Assembly: GCA_032716605.1 (NCBI GenBank)
Contig: CM064519.1
Location: forward strand, 26,088,984-26,152,983
Reading direction: 5' to 3'
DNA from: Paralithodes platypus
Taxonomy: Eukaryota; Arthropoda; Malacostraca; Decapoda; Lithodidae
Length of the DNA stretch: 64,000 bases
Shown piece after piece: positions 45,841 through 57,440 of this stretch (positions are counted from its first letter, which is position 1; every line of letters starts with the position of its first letter). The notes under the pieces are model-generated. The model did not search any database and was not told where the DNA came from. It saw nothing but the letters and a program-made list of their open reading frames with translations. Made by a program: the position numbers and the translations under genes.

Positions 45841-47373
45841 ATACTGTTATAAACAAGCTTCCCACATTCGGTGGATTTCTTGCATTGTGGCTTCTTGCCG
45901 CTTCTCTCCAAGCGCATCATTCTTCCTTCTCTTCCCCGCGGGCAACCTGTCAACACGTGTGCCCCGAACTCTGCTTCATTCGACGTTCGCTCTATTCTAG
46001 TGAGTCTTTACTCATTTGTATATATCTGAGTTGTAGTGGACAAGGTTTAGATTAGTTAGCACGGGTTGTGTTATGGTTTGCCCGCAGGAAGTGTTAAATT
46101 AGGGTACATTTCAGGCGCTAACATTTTGTGTTCAAGACTGACGCCACTTGGGTGTTTACTCGTGTCTCTTATTTTTGCGCCTTCGTTTTTGCTTTTCCTT
46201 AGTTAGGAGGCTTTTTATCTTCACGAGCTGTACTACAGTCCAGTGTGTCGGCCTAGGGGGCCTTGTCTTTTTTTCGTTGTGCAGACGCGCCAGTGCAAGG
46301 ATTGTCACACGTGGTGTGGGATCTTCTGGCGTTCGAGCCTGCTTAGAGGCCCCGTGCGGGGGCTTCACCTGCTTCTTGCTGCTCGTGGTTGTCTTCAGAG
46401 TAAGTTTTATCCTCCGTGAAGATACTTTTCCTCGTGATAAAGCATTTAGGGACTCTGTTTTGTTAGGGGTGTATGTTTTTTATCTGTACGTGATATATTC
46501 TGTGCCCCCCCTTTTCTTGTGCTCCCCGTGCGTTAGTGTTGCCCACTTTCAGGGAGCTCAAGGAGACGTCCTTGTTGCAGGGGTGTTTTTATTTAGAGGA
46601 AGGTTTTCTCTCAGGCTGGTGCCCGTAGCCCAGTGTTGTCCTTGTTTTTGACCCGCCGGTCCTTGTGTCTGAGGTCTGTGGCCGCCGTGCCGCCGTGTGG
46701 TCTGGTCCTCTTGTTTTTCCCCCCCTGTTGTTGTTTTTGTATGTGGTAGTGTGCCACTACCTATCCTGATGCCGGTCCTGCATGTCCGGCGGAAGGATAC
46801 GCATCTCTTCGATACAGTTTCGGCGAGCCTGTTAGCCTACCAGTTTACCCCGTCATGCGGCGGCTCAGTGAGTAAACTTACTGACGGCTGCTAGTGATTG
46901 CATGTAATAGCACGCAGTTAACCGCTGAGTTGTTTGGCTTTCGAATCTATGACCCATGTCACAGGTTGGCAACCTAATATGGAACCCCTCCTTATGATTG
47001 AAAAGGGCGTGAGGAGGGAGACTTTAAAAGTCTCTTAGGGATCAGAACAGGGATTGAGGCTGTGGCCTACCCGTGTTCTGGCTCCGGGAGCTATCTATCT
47101 ATCTATTTATTGCCTGACGCCGTGATCCCCGAAGGGGTGGCCACGAACGAACTGCCCCCATGCACCTCTGTTCCCAGTCAGTCAACGCCCCTCCCCCCAA
47201 CCAGCACCGCCTTTGTTCATGTACTTCCTCACTCCGGGAGCATAGGATGTTAAAACCTCTCAGGTTATCCTTATGAGCATTGATTCCTGGAAATTTCCTA
47301 TTTCCAGATCCCGTCTACAGTCCGGCCAGCTACGGACGAGTCGTTTCCGCCGGGGAGGGGAAACTCTGTTATC
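45841..47373 (+). other. DIRS-D inner left repeat and 5' leader with probable intron
   Basis: 45841-45931 is the inner left repeat (inverted at 53735-53822). A donor-like CTA|GTGAGT at 46000 and an acceptor TTTCCTATTTCCAG at 47307 match DIRS-A and DIRS-C. The 167-codon open frame at 46148-46651 has no family features and lies in the probable intron. An RTE fragment sits at 47091-47231. Confidence 0.5.
47091..47231 (-). mobile_element. RTE LINE 3'-end fragment
   Basis: These 141 bp match the 3' end of the RTE LINE (10437-10580), including the GATA tail. It is flanked by the 9-bp duplication CTCCGGGAG (47082-47090 and 47232-47240). Confidence 0.85.
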
Positions 47374-49108
47374 ATGCCTCTGTTTTCCATTTGTTCGACG
47401 CCGACGTGCCTCCTAGTACCTGTTGCAGCACACAGGCTATGTATACGGTGTGTAAGGTGTTTAGACAGATCCTCCTTTTTATGGTCATCTCGAAAATGCT
47501 TATTTGAGGAATGGCTAGCAAGCCAGGATATGTCCTGTCTGTTAACACTCATTGAGATAAAGAACAAATATGCAGCTTACGCTTCTAGGGTAGCAGACGT
47601 AGAGTTATGCTGCGATAATGCTGAATTGTTAAGAATAGTTAAACTATATTCTTTTGAAAATGCCACAGTTTCTCAGACACAGAACCCCCCAGTAACATGC
47701 ATGAACCAGGCCTCTCCCCATTCGTCTACGACCTCCATTCAGAGCTCCCCTCCCCACTACAAAAGGAGTCGCTCAGAGTCGCCGGAATGTCTATCTCCAT
47801 CCCAACCATTAACACCTGAAGGCCTTGGTTGGAGAACTTCCAGCATGGAGTTCCTGCCAGACAAGATGCGAAAACTATCTAGCCCTCGGCGCATGGAGAG
47901 GGTAACTTTAGACAGCCTTAACTCTAGCTCACAAGTGTGTCAAACGGAGCAGCAGCCGGTAGCATCGATGTCCGCCGTGGCGACGCCGGTGGTTTTCGCC
48001 GGTCTCATTGCGACGGACGCCGAGCGATCGCAGTCTGCGATGAAGGTTAGAAAGTCAGTTAAGGTTAGGCTCCAGGGTTCTAGACTTGTGTTGAATAACA
48101 GTAACTTTCCGGGTCAAGAGTTGTCTCCAACGCCGGAGGCCCCGAGCCCTAATAGCAATGACAGTGTTCATCCTCAGGCTAAGATGATACAGGCAGGTGT
48201 ACCTCCATCTTTTACCACACTAGAGGCGGTCACGATAAAAGGGTCTGACGCTGAATTAGACCAAGTTACAAAGGGGCAGACCGTACGGCCACCCAATAGG
48301 AACACAGTCCCAAGCGATACAGTTCTTCAACCTCCTAAGGTACCAGATATCCCGCCGGGATTCTCCGATACATAGTTCAGGCTTAACATCTCAACCTAGT
48401 GGTAGTAAGATACTAGACACAAGTTTGAAGGTACAAGTAGAGAAACAACAGACAGAGGGAAACCGGCCAAAGCCTCTCAAACGACCGAAACCTCCATGTT
48501 TTACGTCCAAACAATTGGATGATTTACTGCATAGGGTCATGCAACAATGTGCCATAAGACGCCACGTAGTCCCTCCGCCGGCAACGGGACCTCCGCCGGG
48601 TAACCCTGTGACCACTCTCTCTGAAGATAGCAGGGGGGTGCCTAGTAACTCTGTTCCCACAGCTGGGTCATGGCCAGAACAAGTGTCCATCCGCCCTTTG
48701 TCTCCGGCCAAAATCAATGTTATAACAGAAACTGATGTTTCCTGGCTTCCGATGTCATCTAACGTAGCTTTCTCCGCCGCTGGTAAGCCGGGACAAGGCT
48801 TAACGATGGACGGTCAGTTGCAATCCCGACAGGGGAATGAATCACTGTCGACAATGTCTAGTAGCTCTTTTCAATCACATAAGCTTGGCTCTGGCACTTC
48901 GGTGTCTTCCGGGGGTAAGATGGACACTGATTCTGGCTCACTGCCTCACGGCCGTGGAAAGGAGGATAGAAGGAGTTCTTGCCTACAACCTCCATCTCAG
49001 TTTCCTCTGCAGGCTCATCGACAGCCGGCGGCTTGTCCGCCGGTTCTCGACGAAAGCACAGCTTCTCACTCAAAATCTACCTCCAAGGTCTCAGCCAACA
49101 TTAAGTAA
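47374..49108 (+). pseudogene. DIRS-D Gag N-terminus
   Basis: Gag starts at MPLFSICSTPTCLLVP, about 66 nt after the probable acceptor. It keeps the Cys/His cluster (HRLCIRCVRCLD) but has lost the CxxC that follows in the other two. A Ser/Pro/Arg region follows (HYKRSRSESPE). A stop at 48375 is followed by another frame with CFTSKQLDDLLHRVM, the counterpart of the segment before the Gag core. At least two frameshifts are present. Confidence 0.7.
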
Positions 49109-49278
49109 TCGGTCTCTGACCCAGAAAGTACCGGGGAGGCTTTGGCTCCCGGTTACCGCTATGACTAGAGGGGAAGGAAGGGCACAGATCAATTCAGGGG
49201 GAGGTACCGGTGCCACGAGAGTGGTAGATAGAAGTAAACAGGCGCAAGGCCTTTAGGGAAAAGAACGCACAAGGGAAA

Positions 49279-50611
49279 GTGTTAGATGTTCTAATTCAGG
49301 CAGTACCAGACCCTACTAATTTTCAATATTTTGTATATAACCCTGGCCAGGTGACCCCTCTCCCTCCGGATGCCCCTTGTCAGGCCCCTCCTTCTCCAGA
49401 TGTCCCTATTTGCCCTGTTTGCTCTCAACGTTGCGGCATCAATGGATGCCAGGCCGTTAAGTATGATGAACCAAGCCAAAAGTTTCATAGATGTAATCCT
49501 CATCAGGACCAAAGGGAATTGAATCTGAGTGAGGTGGGGCATGGCCCTTGGGTAACGTGGGATCAGGAGCTCCAACATTTTGCTGTCTTTGTGTCTTCTA
49601 ATACCTCGTTACCGGTTCCCAATCCGCCAATGACTGAGTTTGACTGGCTTAACACCTTACGAGCGGCCTATGCGGTTTATTTATGTGTACCGCACAGCGG
49701 GGTGTTTTTAGCCAAAATAGGGCTGTTTACGTGATCATTTTCATGCCTAAATAAGACCCAGAACGTAAAACAAGTACCTATCCCTGAAAGGGCATAAACA
49801 GAGCTTTCGAATGACACCATAACGAACCTTGTATGATGGATAGTTTTCTTGCAATAACCGTGCAACGCGAGTGCAAAAAGCAGGTAATTCGGTACTTTCG
49901 GTACATAATTGAGTATGTAGCGAGTGAGAGAGGGAGGAGGGAGCTGAGATTTGTGTCAGTAGGTTCGCCGCGGTGGTCTGGAGCAGTCATACGCTCGCTA
50001 GTCTCCTGCCACCACTTGTCTCTCTCTCTCAGCCACATTACGTGCTGAAATTGCCACTCGAGTTATGTCGAGCGCCGCCACATAGTCCAGCTTTATTTAA
50101 CTCGACTTATGTTGCTCGCCGCTAAATAAGGGTTAAGCAAGAACCCGGTGGAGTGCCCAGAGCTATTTTTGAATTCCTCATAGCCCCCCAGTTAGAGGTA
50201 AAGGATTTTCAGGCTCCTTTTGTAATCCCAGATCCCATTGACCTCCAAAGAGATTTCCTGGTCAGAGACAACGCACATAGAAAATGTATTGGCTTTCTCC
50301 TAACCAGGGATACAGCCCAGGCCATTGCCCAACCAGTACCGAATCCTCCTCGTCAGAGGACGGACATAGTCAAAGCTTTTCAACAATACCTCCTCCCTTT
50401 TCCGGCTCAATCATTGACAGATATAAGAACCGCCTTATTTGAGGCAGTCAGGGTGAGACAGCTACTCGGACTCAGTATGGCGCAGGGGTTACCGAGTAAC
50501 GCTTATTATAGAGTTCTGTACTCTCCTATATTAACAGCGACTCCAATTAATGAACAAACACTGAGAGATATTAGGGTGATGATTCAGGCTAACAAAGGTA
50601 CACCCCAATAA
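49279..50611 (+). pseudogene. DIRS-D Gag core, interrupted
   Basis: It aligns with the Gag core of DIRS-A: MLDVLIQAVPDP, VGHGPWVTWDQELQHF, and after an insertion GGVPRAIFEFLIAPQ, LTDIRTALFEAVRVRQ and YSPILTATP. It ends at 50611 without the basic Pro-rich tail. About 460 bp of foreign DNA (about 49680-50138) interrupts it. The divergence from DIRS-A and DIRS-C is greater than between those two. Confidence 0.7.
49680..50138. repeat. Unclassified insertion in DIRS-D gag
   Basis: Gag similarity stops near 49680 and resumes near 50139. The insert has TTATTTA near both ends and no coding signal. Borders are approximate and the type is unknown. Confidence 0.45.
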
Positions 50612-53559
50612 TTATCCCTAAGTTTAGAAAACACTGGATGGCCGGCGATCGGTGGACGTGTTACCGGAGCCGCACCAAAAATTATCGGTTAGACCCAACT
50701 TTTTTGTCCTAAGAAAGCTGCTTCACGTAATCTCTCCTCCCCCTCTATACCAAGCTGGGCACAGGGGTTCGAGATAGGAGACATGTGTTACCGCGCCTTG
50801 GCTGCGCCAAAGTATTTTTCTTCTGCACATTAGGACTGCGTCTGAGAGTGCATAATGGTCGGGCTACAGGGGGCTATGCGTTGTCCTACCCGGCACCCAG
50901 AGGTAAGGTGAGCACCCTCACTGATAACCGGACAAAATAAATTAGGCGGAACACTAATGAAAAAGTTTTTCAACTGTCCCCGGCGTATATACACGCCGCG
51001 GCTGTTCTAACTAAAAAAACTACTTCCTTCAGAGGCAGATACCTCGTTACCATGAGCCAGGGAGAGGTCCGCCGGTGGCCGGCCATCCTCTATGTTTTAC
51101 CAATAGTTGAGGAGTAATCAGAAGAAGTTTCTTCCATCCTAACCTTTTTACCCCACTAGGGGATTTATTGTTTGAGTTTTTAAGGCTAGTAGGTAACGCC
51201 TACCCCGCTCGGTGTGCCGGGAAATAGTTTTTCTACCTAGGCAATTAAGTTTTATCCCACTAGGTAAAAGGTTTTAGTCCCCTCTGCTTCTCAACATATA
51301 AGTACAACCAGATGGTTTTCCTATAGAAACAGGATGCTTATTGTCTTAGTTATATATGTTATCATATTTCACTTGTTTCCCTGACATCTTTTCCGATCCC
51401 CGGAGGTATGTGCACCTCATAGTGTGGAGTTCCATTAATGGGTAAGGTTCCGGCGAGACAGGGAGTCGGCTGGAACGTGGATTTCAGAACCCATTCCCTC
51501 GTATGCTCCCAATAACCTGCCTGGTGGAGTTGTGTACATAAATAATGTTTCTTCTTCCGACCATCAGAGGCAGGCGTAGCTCACTCCCCGGATTGTGATT
51601 TCCCAGCTGTCTAAGTTTGTCATAATTTCAAAATTCGGCCAAGTCGTAATTTTTCATCAAAGAGGTTTTAGGACTCGCCCTTCTCCTTGGGACAGGTGCG
51701 AGTAAGATTGTTAATTCCTCTCTTCTACATTTTGGGAAGGCGGGGGGACCCCTTAACAGACGGCGGCTAGTTTTTCCGCCTCAGGTCCGATTCCCATTAT
51801 TAAATAGCTTCAGATACCTCCTCGCTCAAATTGCAAGTAAGTTACCTCTGGACAGAAAGGAGTATTAAGTCCACTCTTCCAGACTAGAGTAGGCATGTCT
51901 TGTCTCCCCTGTTGCCAAGTAGGGCTCCTAACACGGTACGGTCCACTGTCGGCTCACTCTCGGTCTGCCGGGGTGAATAGACTTGGCCTAAGCAGCCGTC
52001 CTTCTTTACCAGTCAATTCAAGTTCGGGCCTAGGCGGAAACAGGTCCCGCCGGGAAAGTACGGGTAGAGACTTGTAAGCCAAATCACCATCAGATTAACT
52101 CCATCAGCGTAGGGAGGAACCAACTAAGGTTTTCTCTACGATAAGACTTGCGACACAAAGGTCAGACAATTCCTGGGCTACGCATGCCTATGCCGTGTCG
52201 GCTTACCGAGTTTTCTTTTTGTTTCAAAGCACAAAGTACTTTTGGCAATTTAATTTCTTACAGTTTCTTACAGTAGATCCTCTGGAAAAAGGCAAACTAT
52301 GCCTGTGTATCCAGCTCAGTACCAGTACTTGCACTGCTGCGGTCGTTCACGGTGTTGGCAGTGGCGGTAGCAGACGCAACATTTTTACTATTCTGTATTT
52401 TTGTTTTATAATCAAACTTCAAATCTTGTCTTCCCCATGCTTTATCAAGATTACTTTCAAACTCCCTTATTGATTCGGAATCGACTACATATTAATGCGA
52501 ACAGTTATATTCATAAATGGTTAGTTCATGGTATTACACCGAGGGAGCACACTCCGCGCCGGCGCCGTATTACCTAGCATAGCATTCTGGTCCTCCGATG
52601 CTAGAGGATGACTAAGAAGATAAGTTAAGTAACCTTAGATATATGTCAGCTCTTGTTTTTAATCCATTTCTACGAGCTGTTGTATTGCCCGTGAAAAGAG
52701 AGTTGCCCTCGATCCCTGAAATATTATTGAGTTTTTAAAAAATTTCTTTTAGATCTTCGAGTAAGTTGTCGTTCCCCCTTTTATTATTGCGCACCGGACC
52801 CGATCTCTCTCTCTCTTCACTAATACAGTAGTTGTTTTAAGTATTCACGGCTTTAGAGTTTTGTACGGAGATAAGTGACACCCATTCTGGGCGAAGAAAA
52901 GGGGGGGAGGATATGTGTATCCCAGTACACCGAAAGGTATAACCCCCCTCCGCCGGAATACACGGGTATCCAAGTACGTCGGGATGTAGCTCCCTCCGCC
53001 GGAATACACGGTCAAGCAGGGCAGGCCAGGCGCGGCTTCCGCCGAGGCAGAGCCCAGACATGCTTTACGAGCTAGAAGCTCAAGTTTTTATTTTTAGGTT
53101 TAAGTGAATCTATCATTGTTTTAGAATACTTGGTCTGAGATCAATTAAATTAAGAACCAAGCTTTATAAAGCTAGTAAAATTTGTTTTTATGTATGTAAA
53201 AGTTTTCTATCTTAAGTTGCAACTAGATAGTTGGGTGAGTTTACACCTAGTCAAGTGACATAGTGGTTTAACAGAGGATAAACTAGTAACAGTTTAGAAT
53301 TTGGGGAGAGTGATAAAAAAGTTTTGTATTGGCTATTATTATCACATTGTACAACAGGTACCTCATGTAGAGGCCCTAAATATTGAGCAGGACTTCTTCG
53401 AAGCAATGCACTGCTCACACTCTTTCAATTTTTGTATTTTCTATATTGTATGTTAAACAATAAAATTACTTATTCTGTTAGACAAATTCTGGACTTTACC
53501 TTGCGGTAACGGAGGTTCAGATATTATTGCGAATGTCCCCCTCCAGTCTTGGGAATTCA
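50612..53559 (+). other. DIRS-D region lacking RT and recombinase
   Basis: In DIRS-A and DIRS-C this interval encodes RT-RNase H and recombinase. Here I find no RT active site, no RNase H motif and no HxxR/Tyr block on either strand. Short frames have no family features. It holds a LINE-C fragment (52254-52491), a 65-bp near-tandem repeat with CTCCGCCGGAATACACGG (52948-53013) and an AATAAA at 53459. Confidence 0.6.
52254..52491 (-). mobile_element. LINE-C 3'-end fragment
   Basis: It is the reverse complement of 9393-9632 with only a few changes, ending in two CTGTAAGAAA tail units. The flanks share TTAAT. It is a 5'-truncated copy of the LINE at 5223-9632. Confidence 0.8.
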
Positions 53560-53666
53560 GGCAACATCGTCAATGATGGAGGGGCCACTATTAAATTATA
53601 GGTTTGATTCCCGGAGGGAAGTAGAGAAAACCTAATATTTAGTAGGGGCCCCGGAATCATTGACGA
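53560..53666 (+). repeat. DIRS-D internal complementary region
   Basis: 53560-53596 is the inverted copy of the left terminus (41426-41462) and 53597-53666 the inverted copy of the outer right terminus (55066-55135). They join at CTATTAAATTATAGGTTTGA. The layout is the same as in DIRS-C. Confidence 0.85.
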
Positions 53667-53826
53667 TGAGGGCCCTCCCAACCATCACCTTCCCATTCAC
53701 TTGATATCTGGAGTTTTATCTTGATATATCAGTAAAGGAAGAATAATGCGCTTGGCGAGAAGCAGCAAGAAGCCACAACACAAGAAATCCACCGAATGTG
53801 GGAAGCTTGTTTATAACAGTATTTAA

Positions 53827-54869
53827 CCCGGGAACTGCGGGAAGACTCTTAAGAGTTTCCCGGCGGACTGCGGGAAGATTCTTAAGAGTAAGGCTATTAA
53901 AAAAATCCATTTAACCCGTACAGCCCCAGCGACGTGGCTGACGCGTCGGCGATGTATGTAACGCACAGCCCCAGAGACGCGCCTGGCGCGTCACCCTAAT
54001 TGCGCCGACCGTAACCTCAGGTGTAGCCACTCAAGAGGGCTCAGATTTGTATGGGAACTGTGTACGTATCCCACGCAACCGTGCCGATGGTTGAAAACTC
54101 TCAAAGTCCACGTGCGTGCGCGTGAGCGCGCAATAACCTGGTTTTTTGGGGTAATTGCCTTAAATTTTTTACTCTTGTAAAATACGTTTTCGGGGGCTCT
54201 GTAGGACCATTCTTTAAGCTTTTTGAGCGGTTTTTCGTGGTTTTTCCTTCATTCCTAACCCATTCGCTATTGTTTCTGGAATAAAACCATTTTTTGAAAA
54301 CCGGCCGGGTTCTGGTGAACAAACATTACAAAACTAGCCGGGGCTGGACGGGTTAAAACACCCCAAAACAATTTTTTTTTTTTTTTTTTTTTTTTTTGGC
54401 CCCTGGGCCATGCCAAATATCACTCCTCCACCTCCCCTCCTTCCCCACTTTCCTCACCTCCTTCAGTTATCACCTATTTTCCCTGTTATTCCCTTATTCT
54501 GTGGTATATTTTCGTGCTAACATTAGCGAGTTGCAAGCAGGGCATTATCATCACTGTTAGCAAGCGAGTGCAAGAGAGAGAGAGAGAGTATCGATCGACA
54601 GTCTCTCTCCAGACGTGGGGAAAGGAGGTTGCCTCAGCCATACATTATGTAACTCCCGGCCTGTATCGCCGATTTTGACCATCCAAACGCTGTTTTCACT
54701 TGTTTTATTGTTGTAACAGGTTAATACCTTTATAATCAACCTATAATAGGCGCATATGGATAAGTATTAATGTTATTTATGGTAAAATAACGATGTTAGT
54801 GATAGGAACAGCTCAAATACGTCAGCACAGGAGTGTGGTGTCTCATACCCCCCATGCGCACTTCAGAGG
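53827..54869. repeat. Non-autonomous piggyBac-type element in right repeat
   Basis: TTAA at 53823-53826 and 54870-54873. Ends are CCCGGGAACTGCGG and, reversed, CCTCTGAAGTGCGC. It sits at the position matching the TTAA used by the piggyBac in the left repeat. It contains another TTAA MITE and no transposase. Confidence 0.7.
53915..54352. repeat. piggyBac-type MITE nested in right repeat
   Basis: TTAA at 53911-53914 and 54353-54356. Ends are CCCGTACAGCCCCAGC and, reversed, CCCGTCCAGCCCCGGC. Length is 438 bp. No transposase is present. Confidence 0.85.
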
Positions 54870-55135
54870 TTAAGTATTAAAGTTTTCCTTTTTTCTTCGC
54901 TTATTTTTTACGAAAGTTATTTCGTAGTGGGTACCCAATCTATGACGACACCATAAGAGAAGTAGCGTTGCACTTATGAAGATGACTCTTGTTTCTTCCC
55001 CGCGGCGGCTGATTCAAACGGCCAACGCGGGTGTTGAATGGAGACTATTATACTAATAGGCAACATCGTCAATGATTCCGGGGCCCCTACTAAATATTAG
55101 GTTTTCTCTACTTCCCTCCGGGAATCAAACCTATA

Positions 55136-55265
55136 TTCTTGTCAAAGGTCCTCTCGCCCCACTACATCTCTTCTGTACCCAGTCACTACAGATGCAACAT
55201 TGAATTGAGTTACTTCCCACCCCCTTCTCACATACTGCACATGGAAAGTCGCTTGCATATTTAAT
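55136..55265 (-). pseudogene. LINE zinc-finger fragment, split by DIRS-D (5' piece)
   Basis: On the minus strand it reads DFPCAVCEKGVGSNSIQCC, ICSDWVQKRCSG and ARGPLTR, a PHD-like Cys module found in RTE/endonuclease-RT type LINEs. The next residues of that module (IDFECAVC) are at 41425 and below, across DIRS-D. DIRS-D therefore inserted between the two halves. Confidence 0.65.
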
Positions 55266-55991
55266 TAATTGTGGTCCAGTCAAGTTGTGTCCATTTCGGA
55301 GTACAGTAGTGGGTGGGGGACTCCTAGGGGTCTACCTGTTTTGGGTGGTTTATTTTGGGGTGGACACTCCGGCTGTCAGGACGGTTTGACATTTGCATAT
55401 CAAGGGTTCAGTTCCCTGGTATGGAAATCCCGTTGGGTGTATGTCAGTTTAGAACTGCCAATCGTATTGGTAGGTGTTTGGATTTAGTTACCAACCTATT
55501 CAGTAACGTAATTTGCTTGATGTAATTTATTCAGAGCCTTGCATATTTTATTCACTTTGGGAAGGATCCACCCCAGTGTTGCCATTCGGCACTGGTTTAT
55601 TCTGGAGTAGCAGTTTATGTTCTATTTCCACTGTGTACTCGTGGTTCCAGTCAGTTGTGGGACGGAATCTGTGGAAGGATTGGTTGCACCTGGAATCCTC
55701 AGAGAGCCTGGAGTTGTATTGTGGCTCTGTTTCTGTTGCGCATAGACAGCTGACGGGTGTGGAGACGTCTAGGTGCTATTACATATTGAGTTGGCGGTTC
55801 ATGAACCATGGTCTCTCCTGTCATGTCGTATCAATACTTCTATTTAGTGCGTGATTTCATGGTCTCACTCTTGCAAAATAGAGAGAGGTGCACTGTACCA
55901 ACATTTTGACTTTCTACTGAAATCATCATCAGGGCATCTATCGAGTAGACCCGACTGATTCTAGCTAACAAAGTTCCCTATATTTTTATTA
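55266..55991. other. Unassigned region
   Basis: About 730 bp. Two open frames (72 and 113 codons on the plus strand) show no domain or motif. No terminal repeats, tail or RNA structure stood out. It may be older repeat or unique DNA. Confidence 0.4.
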
Positions 55992-56415
55992 ATTTTGTCT
56001 TCCATTATAATGTAAAACTTGCAAAATAAACAAACCAAAACTGAGACGACACAAGATAAACGCAAAGGAACTAATCAAAATCGCTACCGGTATGTGGAAA
56101 CAACGCTTAATAAAATAAAATTTGAAATAAAAGAACACAATCCACCACATAGGGTGTACATCACCACATGCTCAAGTTAATCTGGTTCCCAAGCAAACTA
56201 ATCGCACATATAACAATGCACTATCGTCATGTTCAAGGAATTAGTCAGTTTGGGAAGTACGGGACGTTCTGGTACATTTTTCTATATTCTGTGTGAATAA
56301 AGAAACTACAATTAGTATCAAATTTTATAATAAGGTATTTTGCAATAAGACAAGATATCTATAATAGTACAAAAAACATACAGCACTCACTAACGATAGT
56401 GCTATCGGGTAGGTA

Positions 56416-56964
56416 TAGTGCACCCCCAGGAAATGTGCCTATATGGACTGCAAAATGCGCCGCATTTACGGAATCCGCATATTGTGGAGTTAATAATCAA
56501 TGGGAATAAATGCTTATGGTCAGACAGCCCCTCCGAACTAACCCCTTTTTAGCCTACCATACACCCGATAACCCACCCAATAACCATTTCTGAAAGAAAG
56601 ATACACTTTACATTAGAAATACTGTATCAAATAAAACAACAAATATAACACCATTTACCTTAGATAGAGGACTGCTGGTCAAGTGGCTGTACCAAAGATG
56701 TAGTGTTTGGGGGCAAAAACATGACCTTAACATTGGGATGAATGCGTTACCGCTCCCAACCCGCCATCTATTGGCCGCATTTTCGGTAGGCGACACTCGG
56801 TAATATGGCGGGAAGTACGTATTTCCCCTTTTATCAAAACGGCCAAACCGCATATACAGAATTTCGAGCCGCATTTCCAGAGTCCTTAAAATATATTATT
56901 TCTGATTAGCCACCGCATATATGGAATCCGCATTACTGAAGGCGCATTTAGTGGGGGAGCACTG
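56416..56964. repeat. Tc1/mariner-type MITE in the Penelope-like copy
   Basis: This 549-bp insert has ends TAGTGCACCCCC and CAGTGCTCCCCC (reversed) flanked by TA (56414-56415, 56965-56966). The copy at about 13905 shows the empty site. Confidence 0.85.
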
Positions 56965-57260
56965 TACCTGTAAGCATAGCATGCCTCAAGTGGCCTCTAT
57001 CATTAAACTACCCTACAAATAGCCTACATTTATCGTACAAATAAACTAAGGAAATCGCAAAAGCAAGCAATTGATACTATCGACAATGAATAGATACAAT
57101 ATAATAAAGAAAAATAATTGCAAAATATGAAGAAGCACCAACAGATTTAAATAAAGAGTACTCTTTTAACAAGAACAATTAATTTTAAAAAATCAATAAT
57201 AATAGAAAAAGATAAACAATACATACAGACAAAAAGTAAGCAGAGGTTATATAAGAAACT

Positions 57261-57440
57261 TCAAGTTAAAAAGGCTTGATTAAAATTATTGATGTCAAAT
57301 TTTAGATTACAGTCACAATAGTTGACCTTAAAAAGATTAAATTTATGTAACAATTTACTAACCTCAAAACCTCTGTCTACTAAGAGTCTGTATAGTAACC
57401 TAGCTCTAGCCCAAAAGTCATCTATGTGTACTTTATAAAC
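57261..57440 (-). pseudogene. Penelope-like RT C-terminus, copy 2
   Basis: It encodes DDFWARARLLYRLLVDRGFE through LKFDINNFNQAFLT and a stop. This shows where the protein ends in the absence of the RTE insertion. The rest of the RT is missing. Confidence 0.7.

Larger units (their letters stand above)
41426..55135 (+). mobile_element. DIRS-D, gag-only DIRS derivative
   Basis: This plus-strand element has a left repeat (41426 onward), a leader with a probable intron, a broken gag (47374-50611), about 2.9 kb of unrecognised DNA, an internal complementary region (53560-53666) and a right repeat ending at 55135. Size is 13.7 kb, of which at least 5.6 kb are later insertions: a piggyBac, a piggyBac-type element with a nested MITE, and LINE and Penelope-like fragments. 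No RT, RNase H or recombinase is recognisable. It would need help in trans. Confidence 0.8.
53667..55135 (+). repeat. DIRS-D right inverted terminal repeat with insertion
   Basis: A short spacer (conserved with DIRS-C as GGGCCCTCCCAACCATC) is followed by the right repeat: 53735-53822 and 54874-55135, split by a piggyBac-type element. The outer 40 bp extend beyond the left repeat, as in DIRS-C. Confidence 0.8.
55992..57440 (-). mobile_element. Penelope-like element, second copy
   Basis: The minus-strand copy matches 13584-14365 and 10300-10436, but lacks the RTE LINE found in the first copy. A TA-flanked MITE at 56416-56964 interrupts it. It is 5'-truncated at about 57440. Confidence 0.75.

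Noticed and set aside
46148..46651. 167-codon open frame in the DIRS-D leader
   Set aside because: It is low in recognisable motifs, hydrophobic and Arg/Cys-rich by composition, lies in the probable intron and has no counterpart in DIRS-A or DIRS-C.
55880..55950. CTGATGATGATTTCAGTAGAAAGTC-like stretch on the minus strand, resembling a hammerhead ribozyme core
   Set aside because: GAAA is followed directly by GTC with no room for stem III, and the copy at 14365 lacks this sequence, so the ribozyme fold is not supported.
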